A stretch of 64,000 bases of DNA from Torymus aiolomorphi (Eukaryota > Arthropoda > Insecta > Hymenoptera > Torymidae), in contig CM070876.1 of assembly GCA_036365515.1 (NCBI GenBank), forward strand, positions 42,684,195 through 42,748,194. Direction: 5' to 3'. Made by a program: the position numbers and the translations under genes. The notes beneath the pieces were generated by a model that saw nothing but the letters and a program-made list of their open reading frames with translations, did no database searches and had not been told where the DNA came from. Position 1 is the stretch's first letter. Each line of letters starts with the position of its first letter. Shown here piece after piece: positions 1 through 10,509 of the stretch.

Positions 1-438
1 ATGAATGACGGCGCGAAAGACGTCCCTAAAATTTTCCCAATCAGAGAATTTACCTGAAAATTTTGGTAAATCTATCTTAGGCAGTGATTGAAATGAAACG
101 TTAGTGGAATGAGCAGGGCTTGGAATCACTGACGTAGCGTTCGAGTTAGAAGAGCCTTGAGCAGCATCTCTACTTTCAAAAGTTTCTAAGAAATCAAGAA
201 AATCTCCTCTGCGGACATAAAAGCTATCCTCAACCAGATCACAGAGATTAGTTGTAAAATAGATATGACTTTTATCAAGATCCTTAATGAGCAGGATTTT
301 CTCGTGATTTAACCGAAAGGTCGTATAATTTCTTTCAAGTTCGGTTAGACATGATTTTGCATAACCTTTCGTCAAGTTATCTTTACCCTTAGATTTGAAA
401 TTTTGAAAAGAATTTGTAATTTTAACTTGGAGCGACAT
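1..438 (-). CDS. gag: BEL/Pao retrotransposon gag, N-terminal part, cut by window edge
   Basis: The minus strand is open for 146 codons from an ATG at 438 to the window edge. Near the visible end the frame reads LPKIDLPKFSGKFSDWENF followed by RDVF. This is the hallmark start of the BEL/Pao gag core: a Leu/Pro/Lys-rich entry, FSG, then W..F.D.F. The preceding stretch is polar with a Ser/Asn/Pro-rich linker, as usual in this family. An in-frame ATG lies 24 nt upstream (462) but is separated by a TAG at 439-441, so the original start may be 462 with a nonsense mutation at codon 8. The product would be a structural capsid polyprotein. Protease and RT would lie beyond base 1. Family assignment is confident; functionality is unknown. 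Confidence 0.75.
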   Translation of the reverse strand, partial: MSLQVKITNSFQNFKSKGKDNLTKGYAKSCLTELERNYTTFRLNHEKILLIKDLDKSHIYFTTNLCDLVEDSFYVRRGDFLDFLETFESRDAAQGSSNSNATSVIPSPAHSTNVSFQSLPKIDLPKFSGKFSDWENFRDVFRAVIH

Positions 439-1130
439 CTACTTAGCATGCAACTCCTCCATTTTCAGATCAAAGTAATTTGACTAGCAACGAATTTGAC
501 TATTCAAAGTTTGGTATTGAGTTAACTATGTTTACCCACTCGAAAGTAGAGTAACCATAAGTGAAAATTGTTACAATTAAGCCTTAGCCTAGTTTATAAT
601 ACTTATGATAGTATGAACGTAGATATTAGCTTGAAGATGCGACGTTGAGGGCGTCTGCAAACGTTCCCATGGTGAATCAGCTGATGATCCACAGCGTTGA
701 TTACACGAAGTGAAGTTACTGCCGATGATGTATTCAGCTATCCCTGCAGCGCAGTCAGCAACTGAGTCAGCAATGCATCAGTCGTGATTCTCAGTTGAAA
801 GCAACGAAACCTCTTATTATGTGCAGTCGTTGTCCAATGAAACTGCAAGGTCACATAACATAAGTATTTGCCAAGTCAGATACTGCAGTCAACTTTCTCA
901 AGACAAGTTAAATATTATAATTAATTTTATAATAAACTCAACTCAAATTAAATAGTTCTAATCTCAAATTAAATGTACTCAATTTTAATAAAAGTAGTCT
1001 TCACATTAAATAGAGATCATTAAATTCTCTTAGAATTGCATGAAGAGACTAAAATGACTAGACGAAAAGTCGCACAAATAAATTCAAATAAAATTGGATC
1101 GATACGTGTGACCAAGTATTAGGACGTAGC
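439..1130 (-). other. Region upstream of BEL/Pao gag: leader and possible LTR
   Basis: This is AT-rich sequence immediately 5' (minus strand) of the gag frame, where a primer-binding site and 5' LTR would be expected. Bases 900-1040 are rich in short TAAATT/AATTAAA words. I could not fix TG...CA ends or a primer-binding site, so the LTR is inferred from position only. Confidence 0.3.
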
Positions 1131-1680
1131 ATCCGAGCGCAATCCTAGCGCGGTGCAGCTGGGCTCAACCGGCTAGAGCGAGCGAAGCAGATGGACTCGT
1201 CCGTGTACAGCTCTGTTCCACTGGTGCGCCCCCTGGCTTGACTGATGTGGACCCCGTAGCGTGTAGGCTCCATGCGGATGGTCCGTGAATTGAGAGGCGT
1301 GAACCCCTTTTCGACTCGTTGCACTAGCCGGCAACGATTAAATGATCATCGTACGATCGCGATGACTCTAGAGCTGGCTTAACCGTGGCTCTGATGAGAA
1401 AGTTGCCACTTGTTGCTTTGGGTACGCCAAGATGGCTGCCGATCACCGTACGAACGCGGTAATTCCAGAGCTGGCTTTACAGCGCACGCTCTTCTACAGA
1501 TTGAAGCTGGTCAGCGACTCACACTTCTTAACAGAATTGCCACTTGTTGCACTTGGCTACAACAAGATGGCTGATCATCGTACAAGCGATGATTTTAGAG
1601 CTGCCGATCATCGTACGAACGCGATGATTCTAGAGCTGGCTTTACAGCGCACGCTCTTGGCTACGTCTTGGAGTCGGTAG
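1131..1680. repeat. Degenerate tandem repeat with GATCATCGTACGAACGCG core
   Basis: The words GATCAYCGTACGAACGCG, then TTCYAGAGCTGGCTTTACAGCGCACGCTCTT, recur in changed forms at about 1343, 1440, 1573 and 1606. Two related TTGCCACTTGTTGC stretches lie between them. Spacing is uneven (about 33-130 bp), so this is a decayed minisatellite-like block. Open frames across it follow the repeat and have no recognisable product. The first 200 bases of the interval are GC-rich unique sequence. Confidence 0.55.
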
Positions 1681-2384
1681 ACACGCACACTCCAAGGCGC
1701 TTTCAGAAATGGGGAGAATAGCAATTGATGTGCTATTTCCCCTCGGAAGCCTTAGAAGGTGGCTTCCGAATTCACGCGACGGCGTAACAAACAAGAGAGA
1801 GAGAGAGACAGCAACGTACGCGCGCAGTCGGCATGCGTGAGCATGCGACTGTATCGGCACTCACGACCACGACCACTTTAGATGCGTACCTGTAACAAAG
1901 AAGAAGACTAGTCCTACGCCACTCGTGAGTAGACGTAGGGCGTAGAGAGAGGCTTCTTTGGCATGGCCATGGCGACGTCACTCATTCTCCCACGATCCGG
2001 CTCGAAGGACCAAATGCCGCGTGTCTTGGTAGTTGGAGGGGCGAAGAGAGGGCCGCGTGGAGAGCGCTGATTGGCTGAGCATCTGCGCGAGCCGAATATC
2101 TCCTTATAAGGAGCGATGAGTGGGGCAAGCCTGGTTCTGTGCTCGAGCTCGGTTGGAGTGCGGCTCGAGCTGACGCGAGCTCGTGCTGGCGCGGCTCGTT
2201 GTACAGCTGGAGCAGAGGAAACGCTTTCTGGTTCGGCGTTACGTTGAATTCCGAACATTAAAGTATTCAAAAATTCTAAGTAAACATTTTATAATCAAAC
2301 TTGGCTTAAATATATGTTTACACACTATACTATAAGTATACAACACCTGTATATGAAACATTAATTGTATACTGTGTTAATCAA
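1681..2384. other. GC-rich spacer, no gene recognised
   Basis: Mixed GC-rich sequence with a short GA run (about 1793-1810), a GGAAGCC/GGCTTCC hairpin near 1745-1767 and a TATAAGG word at 2103 followed by a GC-rich, CGAGCTCG-rich stretch. It could be the promoter part of a retroelement terminal repeat. I see no defined ends and no supported gene. Confidence 0.3.
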
Positions 2385-2778
2385 GTGGGGCCCCAGATAC
2401 AACGGCAAGGACATTGGGAGGTGGCTGCAGAGTTGGTTGGGCAAAGGAAAGATAAATTTCAAAATAACCTATATTAAAGGAGCAGCAAAAAGAATGCAGT
2501 GGTTGATATTTGAGGAAGAATTCCTAAAAAGATTCATACTGTAGAAGAACGAGGACATCTTCAAGGAAGGGATTTTCATTATTGATGAAGTGCTTACGCC
2601 AGAAGAGAGGAGAGAGAGTTGGGATAGACAACAGAGAGAAAGAGAGACAAGAGAGGTAACGTTAAGGAGCACAGTGGCGGCAAGGTTAAGAAGATCGAAG
2701 GAAGAAAAAGACAGGTTGGCAGAGAAGACGGAAAGCAAGGAATAGGAGAGGCAGCAGAGGAGCAAAAGACAGAGATGG
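2385..2778 (+). pseudogene. Decayed reading frame of unknown family
   Basis: One plus-strand frame stays open over about 130 codons apart from TAG at about 2541 and TAG at about 2743. The conceptual product is hydrophilic and looks coding: a Trp-rich start (WGPRYNGKDIGRWLQSWL), an acidic FEEEFLKRF word, then an Arg/Glu-rich helix starting DEVLTPEERRESWDRQQRE and ending RRSKEEKDRLAEK. The helix could be a coiled coil. I do not recognise the family; an ORF1-type protein of a retroelement is a guess. GA-rich composition could also produce such a frame by chance. Confidence 0.3.
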
Positions 2779-2945
2779 TAGATAGAAAGCAAGAAAGAGA
2801 CCGCAAGAAGGACTCACAGAAATTTTAGAAATAGAGGAGCAAGAGGAAAGTGAAAAAGAGGAGTGAATACAAAGGGCAAGGCAAAGAAAGATAAGAAGAA
2901 AGAAGAAGAACCTGGAAATAGAGATGAATATATAAACATACGCAA

Positions 2946-2955
2946 ACACACACAC

Positions 2956-2991
<36 letters not shown>

Positions 2992-3058
2992 GCACACGCA
3001 CACATACATTCACCTATACAGAAATTAGAACTTGTGAAAAAAAAGAACTCTATAAATA

Positions 3059-3090
<32 letters not shown>
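2946..3090. repeat. (CA)n microsatellite followed by (TA)n
   Basis: An ACACAC/ACGCAC tract at about 2946-3005 is followed, after 55 bases, by an uninterrupted TA run at 3062-3090. Reading frames here are products of the simple repeat. Confidence 0.9.
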
Positions 3091-3096
<6 letters not shown>

Positions 3097-3816
3097 TTAT
3101 ATAATAAATATATAAATAAATAATAAATAAAGTTTATAAAATGTTAAAGGAGGCAGTTTTTTGTTTTGTTCAGTTTTTTAGTTTAATTTTGTAACACATA
3201 GGCACACGACACAAACACTAACATTGAAACAAATAAACAAATGGAAAGAAAAATAAAAAGTACGGCCAAAGAAGAGAAAAGTGAGCCAAAGATACATATT
3301 TTTTTATTTTTATATTATAGAATTTAAGAATTGTTAAATTATTGAGATAATATATGGAATTAATTTTCTAATAAAGCTTTATATACATGTTATTATTGTA
3401 TATTACGTTCGCTTACATAATGCTATTTATTAGAATATCGGAATATTATGTGTTAACCTCTTCGACCCCACTTCCGTTGCTCTCTTAACCGTGCTGTTAA
3501 GAAAACAACTTTACAAAAGAAGATTTTATTATACAATTAATTCGTTTTTTAGGTCGCTTTAACCCCTGAAAAGCAAAAGAAGGGTATCATGTCTAACGTC
3601 AAAAAGTTAAAATGTAATTTATTTACTTTTAACCTTTTTAATTGAGTTATCGAAGACTCCTTCCGAATAGACATGCGTAACGCAATTTTCGATAGTCAAT
3701 TTGTTTACTGTAAACCTTTGATAGATTTTAAATTTATTATTAGATAGATTTTACATTCATTATAAATTTTTAAAATATATTTGTTTACTTTGTTATATAG
3801 TAAATATCGTATACTT
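3091..3816. other. AT-rich intergenic sequence
   Basis: No gene, array or terminal repeat seen. Composition is strongly AT-rich with homopolymer runs. Confidence 0.6.
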
Positions 3817-3967
3817 ATAGGTATAGTCTTTAGCTATAATTTTCACACCTTGAAAGTTGATTTTGGTCCATTTGAATAGGAGATCCATAATTCAGCTGCT
3901 CAAAATCAGGAGCAAAATCAACTTTCATTGTGAGTCAATTGTAGCTAAGATACTACCTATAAGCATT
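3817..3967. mobile_element. Small palindromic element (MITE-like)
   Basis: The left half (CTTATAGGTATAGTCTTTAGC ... AAAGTTGATTTTG) is the imperfect reverse complement of the right half (CAAAATCAACTTTC ... GTAGCTAAGATACTACCTATAAG). A further partial copy of the terminus (ACTCATAGGTAATGCCTTTAG) lies at about 4007. No coding capacity. The superfamily is not determinable. Confidence 0.55.
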
Positions 3968-4042
3968 CACAATTTTTTATCTTATTACATAGAATATTTT
4001 GTATACTCATAGGTAATGCCTTTAGCTACAACTTTCATCACT

Positions 4043-4360
4043 CAATAACTCACATATGGGCTGGGTGACTTTATCGCAGGAAATATTGAGACCATATGGA
4101 CAAAATGACTTGATTCATATTTGATATTATTCCTGCTGACTATAATAGTTCTGGCATGTACGTATTACTTTTCCAAATAAAATTTATATTTAAGATGATA
4201 TTTTTATAAAAAAATACGTTTTCTTTTATTTTACAATAATTTGTTTTCAAAAACATACTTATTATAACCATTATAGTCACAAAGAATCATATCAAATATG
4301 AAGTCATTTGATCCACCCGGTCCAAATATGTCCGGCGATTAAGTTACCCAGCATATATTA
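4043..4360. mobile_element. Palindromic MITE of about 315 bp
   Basis: The terminal inverted repeats are about 95 bp and imperfect. The left arm contains ATATGGGCTGGGTGACTTTA and ACTATAATAG near its inner end. The right arm contains the inverted counterparts near 4265-4280 and TAAGTTACCCAGCATATAT at its end. Non-coding; no clear target duplication. Confidence 0.55.
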
Positions 4361-4660
4361 CGTACTTAAAAATGTGGATTTTTTTATAATAAATTATGGT
4401 ATTAATTTATTTATATTATGACCAGTTCTATTTATAAATAAGTAACGTGAAAGATTTATAAATTTACTGTTTTATTATTTTAAAAATGTAAAACAGTTGT
4501 AACTTTTAGTCTAACCTGAATTTTGTGTTCACATTTCACACTCTATCGACAATTGGGTCACTTACGTATCGAAAACTGCTCTGGAGCCGAAACTGGTTAT
4601 CGAAAACTACTCTCGCAAGATTATATATTTAAAACTTATTTTCTCCATTAATATTTATTA

Positions 4661-5310
4661 CCCTATTAAACATTCTCACGTGAGTACTCGCGTGATTCTC
4701 ACGTGAAAATCACGTGAGATATGAGAAAATGATCTTAAAAAAATAAACATATTTGTTATGACTTCTTTGGTATGTATTAGATTTAATTGAAAAATACTAT
4801 ATAAAAAAAAGCAAAACTTCCCAATTTGATGAGAAGTTATCAAAAACGAGGTACGCCTCGTAGATGCGACTTTGAAAAGTCGCATGAATGTATAAACTCT
4901 CGCTTCCTTATGTACTTTAGGCGGTGCTAATTCCTTTGAGGGAGCTCTGACTGCAAGCCATCTAGCGGTCAACGTGCAGTACTGCAGTTGAGCATTGCTG
5001 AGTACTGCCGTTAACCTCTAGATGGCTTGTTGTCGGAGCTCCCTCAAAAGAATTACCACCGCCTAAAGTACATAAGGAAACGAAAGTTTATACATTCATG
5101 CGACTTTTCAAAGTCGCATCTACGAGGCGTACCTCGTTTTTGATAACTTCTCATCAAATTGGGAAGTTTTGCTTTTTTTATTTAGTATTTTTCAATTAAA
5201 TCTAATATATACCAAAGAAGTCATAACAAATATGTTTATTTTTTTAAGATCATTTTCTCATATCTCACGTGATTCTCGCGTGAGCTCTCACGTGAGAATT
5301 TTTAATAGGG
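4661..5310. mobile_element. Foldback MITE with CACGTGAG-repeat ends, TA target
   Basis: The 650-bp element is an almost complete palindrome running from CCCTATTAAA to TTTAATAGGG. Each end carries two or three copies of a TCTCACGTGAG-type word. The arms (about 300 bp) include a TGCGACTTTTCAAAGTCGCA palindrome and the AACGAGGTACGCCTCG block. The centre at about 4975-5010 is the loop. Both ends abut TA, which fits a TA target duplication, but the duplication is short. A related but incomplete element lies at about 17290-17575. The minus-strand frame across it is a by-product of the palindrome. Confidence 0.75.
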
Positions 5311-6543
5311 TAAATCTGAATTTTTTTTCATTTACTTTATTTGAACTTGTTCTATAACTTTATAAAAAAAGTAATTGTTTTCTTCAATAAAAATATTGGT
5401 TTTTGGAACAAAATGTTACCTTGCGTCTTATGCTATCGAAAACTGGTTCCACTACCTTATAGTGTTCATGATTTTGTTTACATTATTTTTCATATTAATA
5501 ATTATAATTACATCAATAACTATTATTATCTATACAGAAAGTAAATTTATTTGTAGTTTGAAATTTTGAAATGAATAAAAGTAACTGATAATTTCATTTA
5601 TACGTTATTGTGCAGAGATAAATCAACCTAAAACTATGAATTAAAGAATTAAATTTATTTTCTTTTATAAAGTGCCCCAGGGATCATGTATACTTGCCAC
5701 ATAGTTTTATTTTTTAGAAGGTTTTTTTGAGGATCAATGAAAACAATATTAATTATGTTACATACAATTTATTATAAAAATGCTTTGTCATAATAACAGC
5801 CATAACAAAAAAATTGACTACATTTTGCAATTAAAATTAATTAAAATTATTCAAGCTTATACTTATAATTTACATTACCAAAAGATATAAGATGATATTA
5901 TTCATATAATAATAGCATTTAATAAGTGTTTAATAAATGTTCACTAAATATTAAATACTATCCAACACAATTCATAAAAATTAATGAGGCATAACACTGT
6001 TTTGCTTGTTAATGTTACAGATGAATATTTATATGAAATAATTTACAGTGAGGTTCATGAAAAGTTTGGCCCCAAAAATCGTATTTAATATTACTGTTTT
6101 ACACTTTCCATAAGTACAATCAGGAAGCCATGCGCTTAAGAGAATATACCTATAGGCAATATTTTCGTAACAGTGGAGAATAGCTTTTTAAAAAGTCAAG
6201 AATTCCAAATTCATCACTCAAAGGTCGGTCAAAAGTCGTCAACTGTATACTGGACAATGGCACTGTTTGGAAAAAAAAAGAAATAAGTTACTGCAATTGA
6301 ACTATATTTATTTTTATTCAACATTCTATATTTAATATTATAAAAATAAATATTTAGTAATTTATACATATAGACACGAATTTATACATTTCGATAAATG
6401 TTAACCAACGGTTGGTGAATTGTTTGTCAATTTGTAAATTCGAAACGTCACACCATGATTATTTTGTTATTATCGACAGACCATAACACGTGAAATATTA
6501 TATTATAGATATTTCTTTTTTAGCATGGTAATAGTATATTTCG
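5311..6543. other. AT-rich intergenic sequence
   Basis: No gene or element is supported. Short open frames at 5341-5569 are low-complexity Phe/Ile/Tyr-rich and have no family features. Confidence 0.55.
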
Positions 6544-7037
6544 TCGCTCCCGAATAAAAAGGTGTCATCTCAACGTCCGGTTGGAAAAGAAGTCATCTCG
6601 GTACCCGATTGGAAAAGGAGTCATCTCGGCGCCCTTTCGGAAAAGGAGTCATCTCAGCGCCCGGTTGGAAAAGGAGTCATCTCGGCGCCCGGTTGGAAAA
6701 GGTGCCATCTCAGCGTCCGGTTGAAAAAGGGTACCTTTGATTGAGGTTTTCAGCACTGCCAAATTATATTTTTCAGAAGAGCTTTATATCGCTTTATATA
6801 AAAATAATTACTGTATAAAACGATATAAAGCTCTTCCGAAAAATATACTTTGGCAGTGCTGAAAACCTCAATCAAAGGTATCCGTTTTCAACCGGACGCT
6901 GAGATGGCACCTTTTCCAACCGGGCGCTAAGATGACTCCTTTTCCGACCGGGCGCCGAGATTACTCCGTTTCCAATTGGGCGCCGAGATGACTCCTTTTC
7001 CAACCGGACGTTGAGATGACATTTTTATTCGCTAGCG
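6544..7037. mobile_element. Foldback element with 28-bp subrepeat arms
   Basis: Each arm is a short array of a 28-bp unit, consensus GGAGTCATCTCGGCGCCC plus GGTTGGAAAA. There are about six units on the left (6562-6730) and five inverted units on the right (6890-7025). The arrays enclose an inverted stem (6733-6800 against 6820-6885, GGTACCTTTGATTGAGGTTT), with a loop near 6810. Termini are TCGCT...CGAATAAAAA against TTTTTATTCG...AGCGA. The structure resembles Foldback-type elements with internally repetitive inverted ends. Non-coding. Confidence 0.75.
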
Positions 7038-8452
7038 ATGATTTATCACGTGTATCCAATATTATTTTTTGACTCTAGACTGAGAGAAAATTTGTAACGG
7101 TATGACTCCGCCCCCTGCCGGATGCTTCTAGAGTTTACCAGGATTTGAAGGTGGGGGTTTGATAGGATTCAGGTGGCTTAGAATAAAATGATAAGACACT
7201 ATTTTACAAAAGTAGAAAGATATAAGATTTTATTTAATTTCAAATAAACTATATAACTGCAACTTAACAAAGTAAGATAACAAATAAGATTACGGGTCGT
7301 CCGCCACGCCGTAGGTTTAAGCCATATGAAACATAAAAGCCAGAAAACGCACTTACTTCGGAGTACAATTTGAGTCGCACGCTAACGCCCTCTCGCGGCG
7401 GGCGGTTTTTCTGACGAAAGGTATCGAACGCAGGGTAGTGATAAGATGCGATCAGGAAATAGTCGGGGAGATCGATTTTTGTAGCGTCAGTGCCTCGTTA
7501 GCAAGTTTGTTTCGCGTTCCGCCGTGTAGAAACGGGTCGGTTACTCGCCTAGACACGTGTGTGCACGAGGCCAAGGCGAGTGTTCACCCAGGAGTCAGTT
7601 CGTTCCTGCCTCGTGTGTGCACGATGGCAGGGACGCTGCTGATTCCGATGTTCCGCTGTCTACGGACGTGACAAGTACTCACCTAGACACGTGTGCGCAC
7701 GAGGCCTGGGTGAGTCTTGATCCGGAAGTTCGTCTGTCGCTGTCTCGTGTGTGTACGTTCGCAGGGACAGCTCGAGTTCCGACGTTTCCTAATCTAGTCG
7801 ATTGAGGTATTCCGTATTCCCCTAGAGTCGTGTGTGTACGTGCCCTAGTGGAATTTCGGTGGGCCAAGTCTATCCTGGCCTGCCTCGTGTGTGCACGATG
7901 GCAGGAACAGGTCTAGTCCCGGATCTCTATTATCCCGTAGTTCCGGTCCCCTACAGAACCTTCAGGTACACGTGTATACACGTCGCACCTGGTGTTCTTG
8001 TTCCTGGAATCGTCCTGGCTCTGAAGACGTGTGTGCATGACGACAGCGACAGGAGCAAGTCCGGAGACAATTGGCGAGTCTTGGTCGGTCGGTTAGTTCG
8101 TGGTTGTCGAAAGCGTGCTCTAGTCTAGGTGCCGAATGGTCTATGGCGAAGAGGATCGACGTTTGGTCCGGACGGGCTGATACTAGGATCGACGTGGCTG
8201 ACGGACCAATTCGCGCACCTGGAAGTAGTGCCTTCAGGAAATGGCGAGAACGGGGTTTTCTGGAGTTTAGCCTGTGTGTGCACAATGCTAGCGGATTGAT
8301 TAGAGGATTATACTGGGAGAATGGTACCAGGAGAACGGTCGGTAAAGGTCTCTCTCACACTCGGGTGAGCATGGCTAACATAGGCTGAATTTCCCGCGCA
8401 AACTGTGCGCGTTGCTGTGGCGGCGGAGCTGTCGCGGCTGCGCGCGTCGATA
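7038..8452. repeat. GC-rich block with degenerate ~130-bp tandem units
   Basis: Between about 7540 and 8050 a unit containing CCTCGTGTGTGCACGATGGCAGG, or its variant CCTAGACACGTGTGCGCACGAGGC, recurs about every 60-135 bp with substantial divergence. A polyA-signal-like AATAAAATG...TTTTATTTAATTTC segment lies at 7180-7240, and TGTAACGG at 7092 resembles the start of the solo LTR at 19452. The whole block may be an LTR or satellite derivative, but no terminal pair was found. Frames across it have no recognisable product. Confidence 0.45.
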
Positions 8453-8885
8453 CACTGAGAGAAAAGAAAAGTTGGGAGTACCGAACAGAACAAAGTTACG
8501 TCAACCGGACAACATTCGGTACGCTGTACCGGAGATTTAGGTAGCCACTACCGAACTACTCCGGTTTGACTATAGTAAACATAACCTCTTAAAATATTAA
8601 TAACATAAAGTTATACGTTCTATCTTTGTTTATCTCTAAAAGGTTTACACTTATCATACTTTAGAGTAATTTTGTTAATTAGTTTCAACAATTAGCATAA
8701 ACATTATAGATGAATTCTCAAATAATAACCGAATATTAGCACATTAATCATTAATAGTGGTATAAACAAGATGGTAGGCGTTACTGAACTTTGTCCGGTG
8801 GTTACTACTGAATATGCCAATCCGAACTAATTCGGTTCCCTGTATCGAACAGTCCGATAACCATAACTTTTCTTTTCTCTCAGTG
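8453..8885. mobile_element. MITE with CACTGAGAGAAAAGAAAAGTT ends and TA duplication
   Basis: The 21-bp ends CACTGAGAGAAAAGAAAAGTT (8453-8473) and its exact reverse complement (8865-8885) are flanked by TA on both sides (8451-8452, 8886-8887). The inside is AT-rich with weak further symmetry (CCGAACAGAAC against GTATCGAACAGT) and no coding capacity. Length, perfect short termini and TA target fit a Tc1/mariner-type MITE. Confidence 0.75.
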
Positions 8886-9081
8886 TAGGGTGGCGCGATA
8901 AGTGGGGATGCTCAAGCGTGCCGGTGCGTGAGTGAAGCGGCGTGAGCGCCCGAGCGCAAGTAAATTACTAACCTATCTGACGGACGGCGTGTCCGCGCGC
9001 GACTAACCTACACTGACCGCGATGACTTAGCAGCGAGGAGCGGTAGCCTCGTTGCATTACTAACCTATCGGACGGGCGGCG
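8886..9081. repeat. Degenerate tandem unit, left part of a split array
   Basis: The unit ACTAACCTAYCTGACGGACGGCGTGTCCGCGCGCGACTAA, then CACTGACCGCGATGACNTAGCAGCGAGGAGCGGTAGCCTC, is seen at about 8968-9050. It restarts at 9058 and continues after the inserted MITE at 9625-9700. Unit length is about 95 bp. It provides an uninterrupted comparison for the MITE insertion site. Confidence 0.6.
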
Positions 9082-9624
9082 CACAGTGGGCGGAAATGAA
9101 CATCTCTGGACAAAATAAAATATCTTCTTCTCGAATCGACCGATTGGAATGGGGTTACGCTTAAATTGAAGATTATAGTAAGTACTTTAAGGGAAAATTA
9201 TTAATAAAATGTTTAAGAAAATTTCAAGGTCAGTTCAAGATCAATATATAATAAATTAGTTTTTTTCAATAACCAGAAGGAGCTGGGCTGTTTAGGTGTA
9301 TAGATTTTTTGAGTATTTTTGTATCGCTAATTACAAATCTGTAAAGAATATCAAATTTTTTTTGTTTAAAGACCAATTCTAAATATTTTTCTACAAAAAT
9401 GATCTCGGATTCAAATTTTGCAAGATGAAAGTGGTTATTGAAAAAAACTAAATTATTATAATTGATCTTGAACTGACCTTGAAAATTTTTTAAACATTTT
9501 ATTAATAATTTTCCCTTAAAGTACTTACTATAATCTTCAATTTAAGCGTAACCCCATCCTAATCGGTCGATTCGAGAAGAAGATATTTTATTTTGTCCAG
9601 AGATGTTCATTTCCGCCCACTGTG
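9082..9624. mobile_element. Transib-type MITE with CACAGTG termini and CGGCG duplication
   Basis: The 543-bp element begins CACAGTGGGCGGAAATG and ends with its inverse. Inverted repeats extend about 195 bp per side (to about 9280 and from about 9434). The termini match the CACAGTG heptamer seen at Transib ends and V(D)J signals, and an A-rich ACAAAATAA word lies 21 nt inside each end. The flanks are CGGCG (9077-9081) and CGGCG (9625-9629), a 5-bp duplication of the CGNCG type preferred by Transib. The neighbouring tandem unit near 8985 shows the unoccupied site with a single ACGGCGTG. No transposase is present, so it would depend on a partner elsewhere. Confidence 0.75.
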
Positions 9625-9920
9625 CGGCGTGCCCGCGCGCGACTAATCTATACTGACCGCGATGACGTAGCAGCGAGGAGCGGTAGCCTCATTGCAAATT
9701 AGTAGAAAAATGACAAGAACGCTCAGTATAAATTACCATACTGTGTTAGGAAACCGACCACAGATTGACAGTCTGGCATCTTTTATAAGCCAGTATTGTA
9801 ATTTTCTATTCGCTTCGAAAAATAGAGAAACGAATTTGTTATAGGCAATTTGACACTTTTTACAAAATAAATAAGTAATTAATATTAAATAATAAAAAAA
9901 ATTTTAACGATGAAAAAAAA

Positions 9921-9990
9921 CCAGCCGAGGTGGAGAATCGAACCATGGATCTTTGGGTTGACAGGCGAACAGCTTACCAACTGCGCCATA
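9921..9990 (-). ncRNA. tRNA-derived SINE head (pol III A and B boxes)
   Basis: The minus strand contains TGGCGCAGTTGG (A box, 9988-9977) and GGTTCGATTCT (B box, 9944-9934), spaced as in a tRNA. The anticodon arm does not pair well and no CCA-type acceptor stem forms, so this is not a working tRNA gene. It is followed on the same strand by a T-rich tail (GGTTTTTTTTCATCG and onwards). A similar unit on the plus strand lies at 12094. Confidence 0.55.
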
Positions 9991-10019
9991 AAGTACTGCT
10001 TATGGAAGATGATCCGAAT

Positions 10020-10115
10020 CGTCTACATATCAAGGAGCGCGGGAGCGCTCCAAAGGCAAGTATAGAATAGGCCTGAAGGTCGACCGCGCTATTCTTACAT
10101 TGAAATGGGTGCTCA
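10020..10115 (+). repeat. ~95-bp interspersed repeat, copy 1
   Basis: The segment ATCAAGGAGCGCGGGAGCGCTCC, then AAAGGCAAGTATAGAATAGGCCTGAAGG and ACATTGAAATGGGTG, is repeated at 13620-13715 (same orientation) and 60985-61075 (inverted). AGCGCGGGAGCGCT forms a short hairpin. Its nature (SINE tail or MITE end) is not clear. Confidence 0.6.
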
Positions 10116-10509
10116 AGATTTTGAAATATTCACTGCGTTTTTAAATCGCATTTATATTATTCCATTTAAGTATAAAAAACAAGATCTATTTTTGGTATAC
10201 TATGTCTTACATTACATTGATAATTGTACAATTGATTTACTTTTATCTATATTTTCAAAATTACATCCACAATTAGAAAGATAATAGATTAATAATCATT
10301 TAAAATATTAGTTGAAGTTATTTACATTGCAATTACATTGTTCATAGCGACTCGAGTCTTCTTTGGCTATAGAATTGCAGCTTTACAGATTATGTTGTGT
10401 CCTTTGATGGTGGCTCGCGAGCGCGCTCAGCACCGTGCATCGCTATCTATATCCGAAAAATTACGATACTAGCTTAGAAAGTTAATCAGCTGTACAGGAA
10501 ATATTTTTA
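10116..10509. other. AT-rich intergenic sequence
   Basis: Nothing beyond AT-rich unique sequence is visible. A short GC-rich patch lies at 10410-10440. Confidence 0.5.

Noticed and set aside
6562..6744. Array of 28-bp repeats resembling a CRISPR
   Set aside because: No spacers, unit divergence, mirrored in the other arm and a eukaryotic context.
9921..9990. Functional tRNA gene
   Set aside because: A and B boxes exist but acceptor and anticodon stems do not form; a SINE head fits better. The same holds for 12094-12165.
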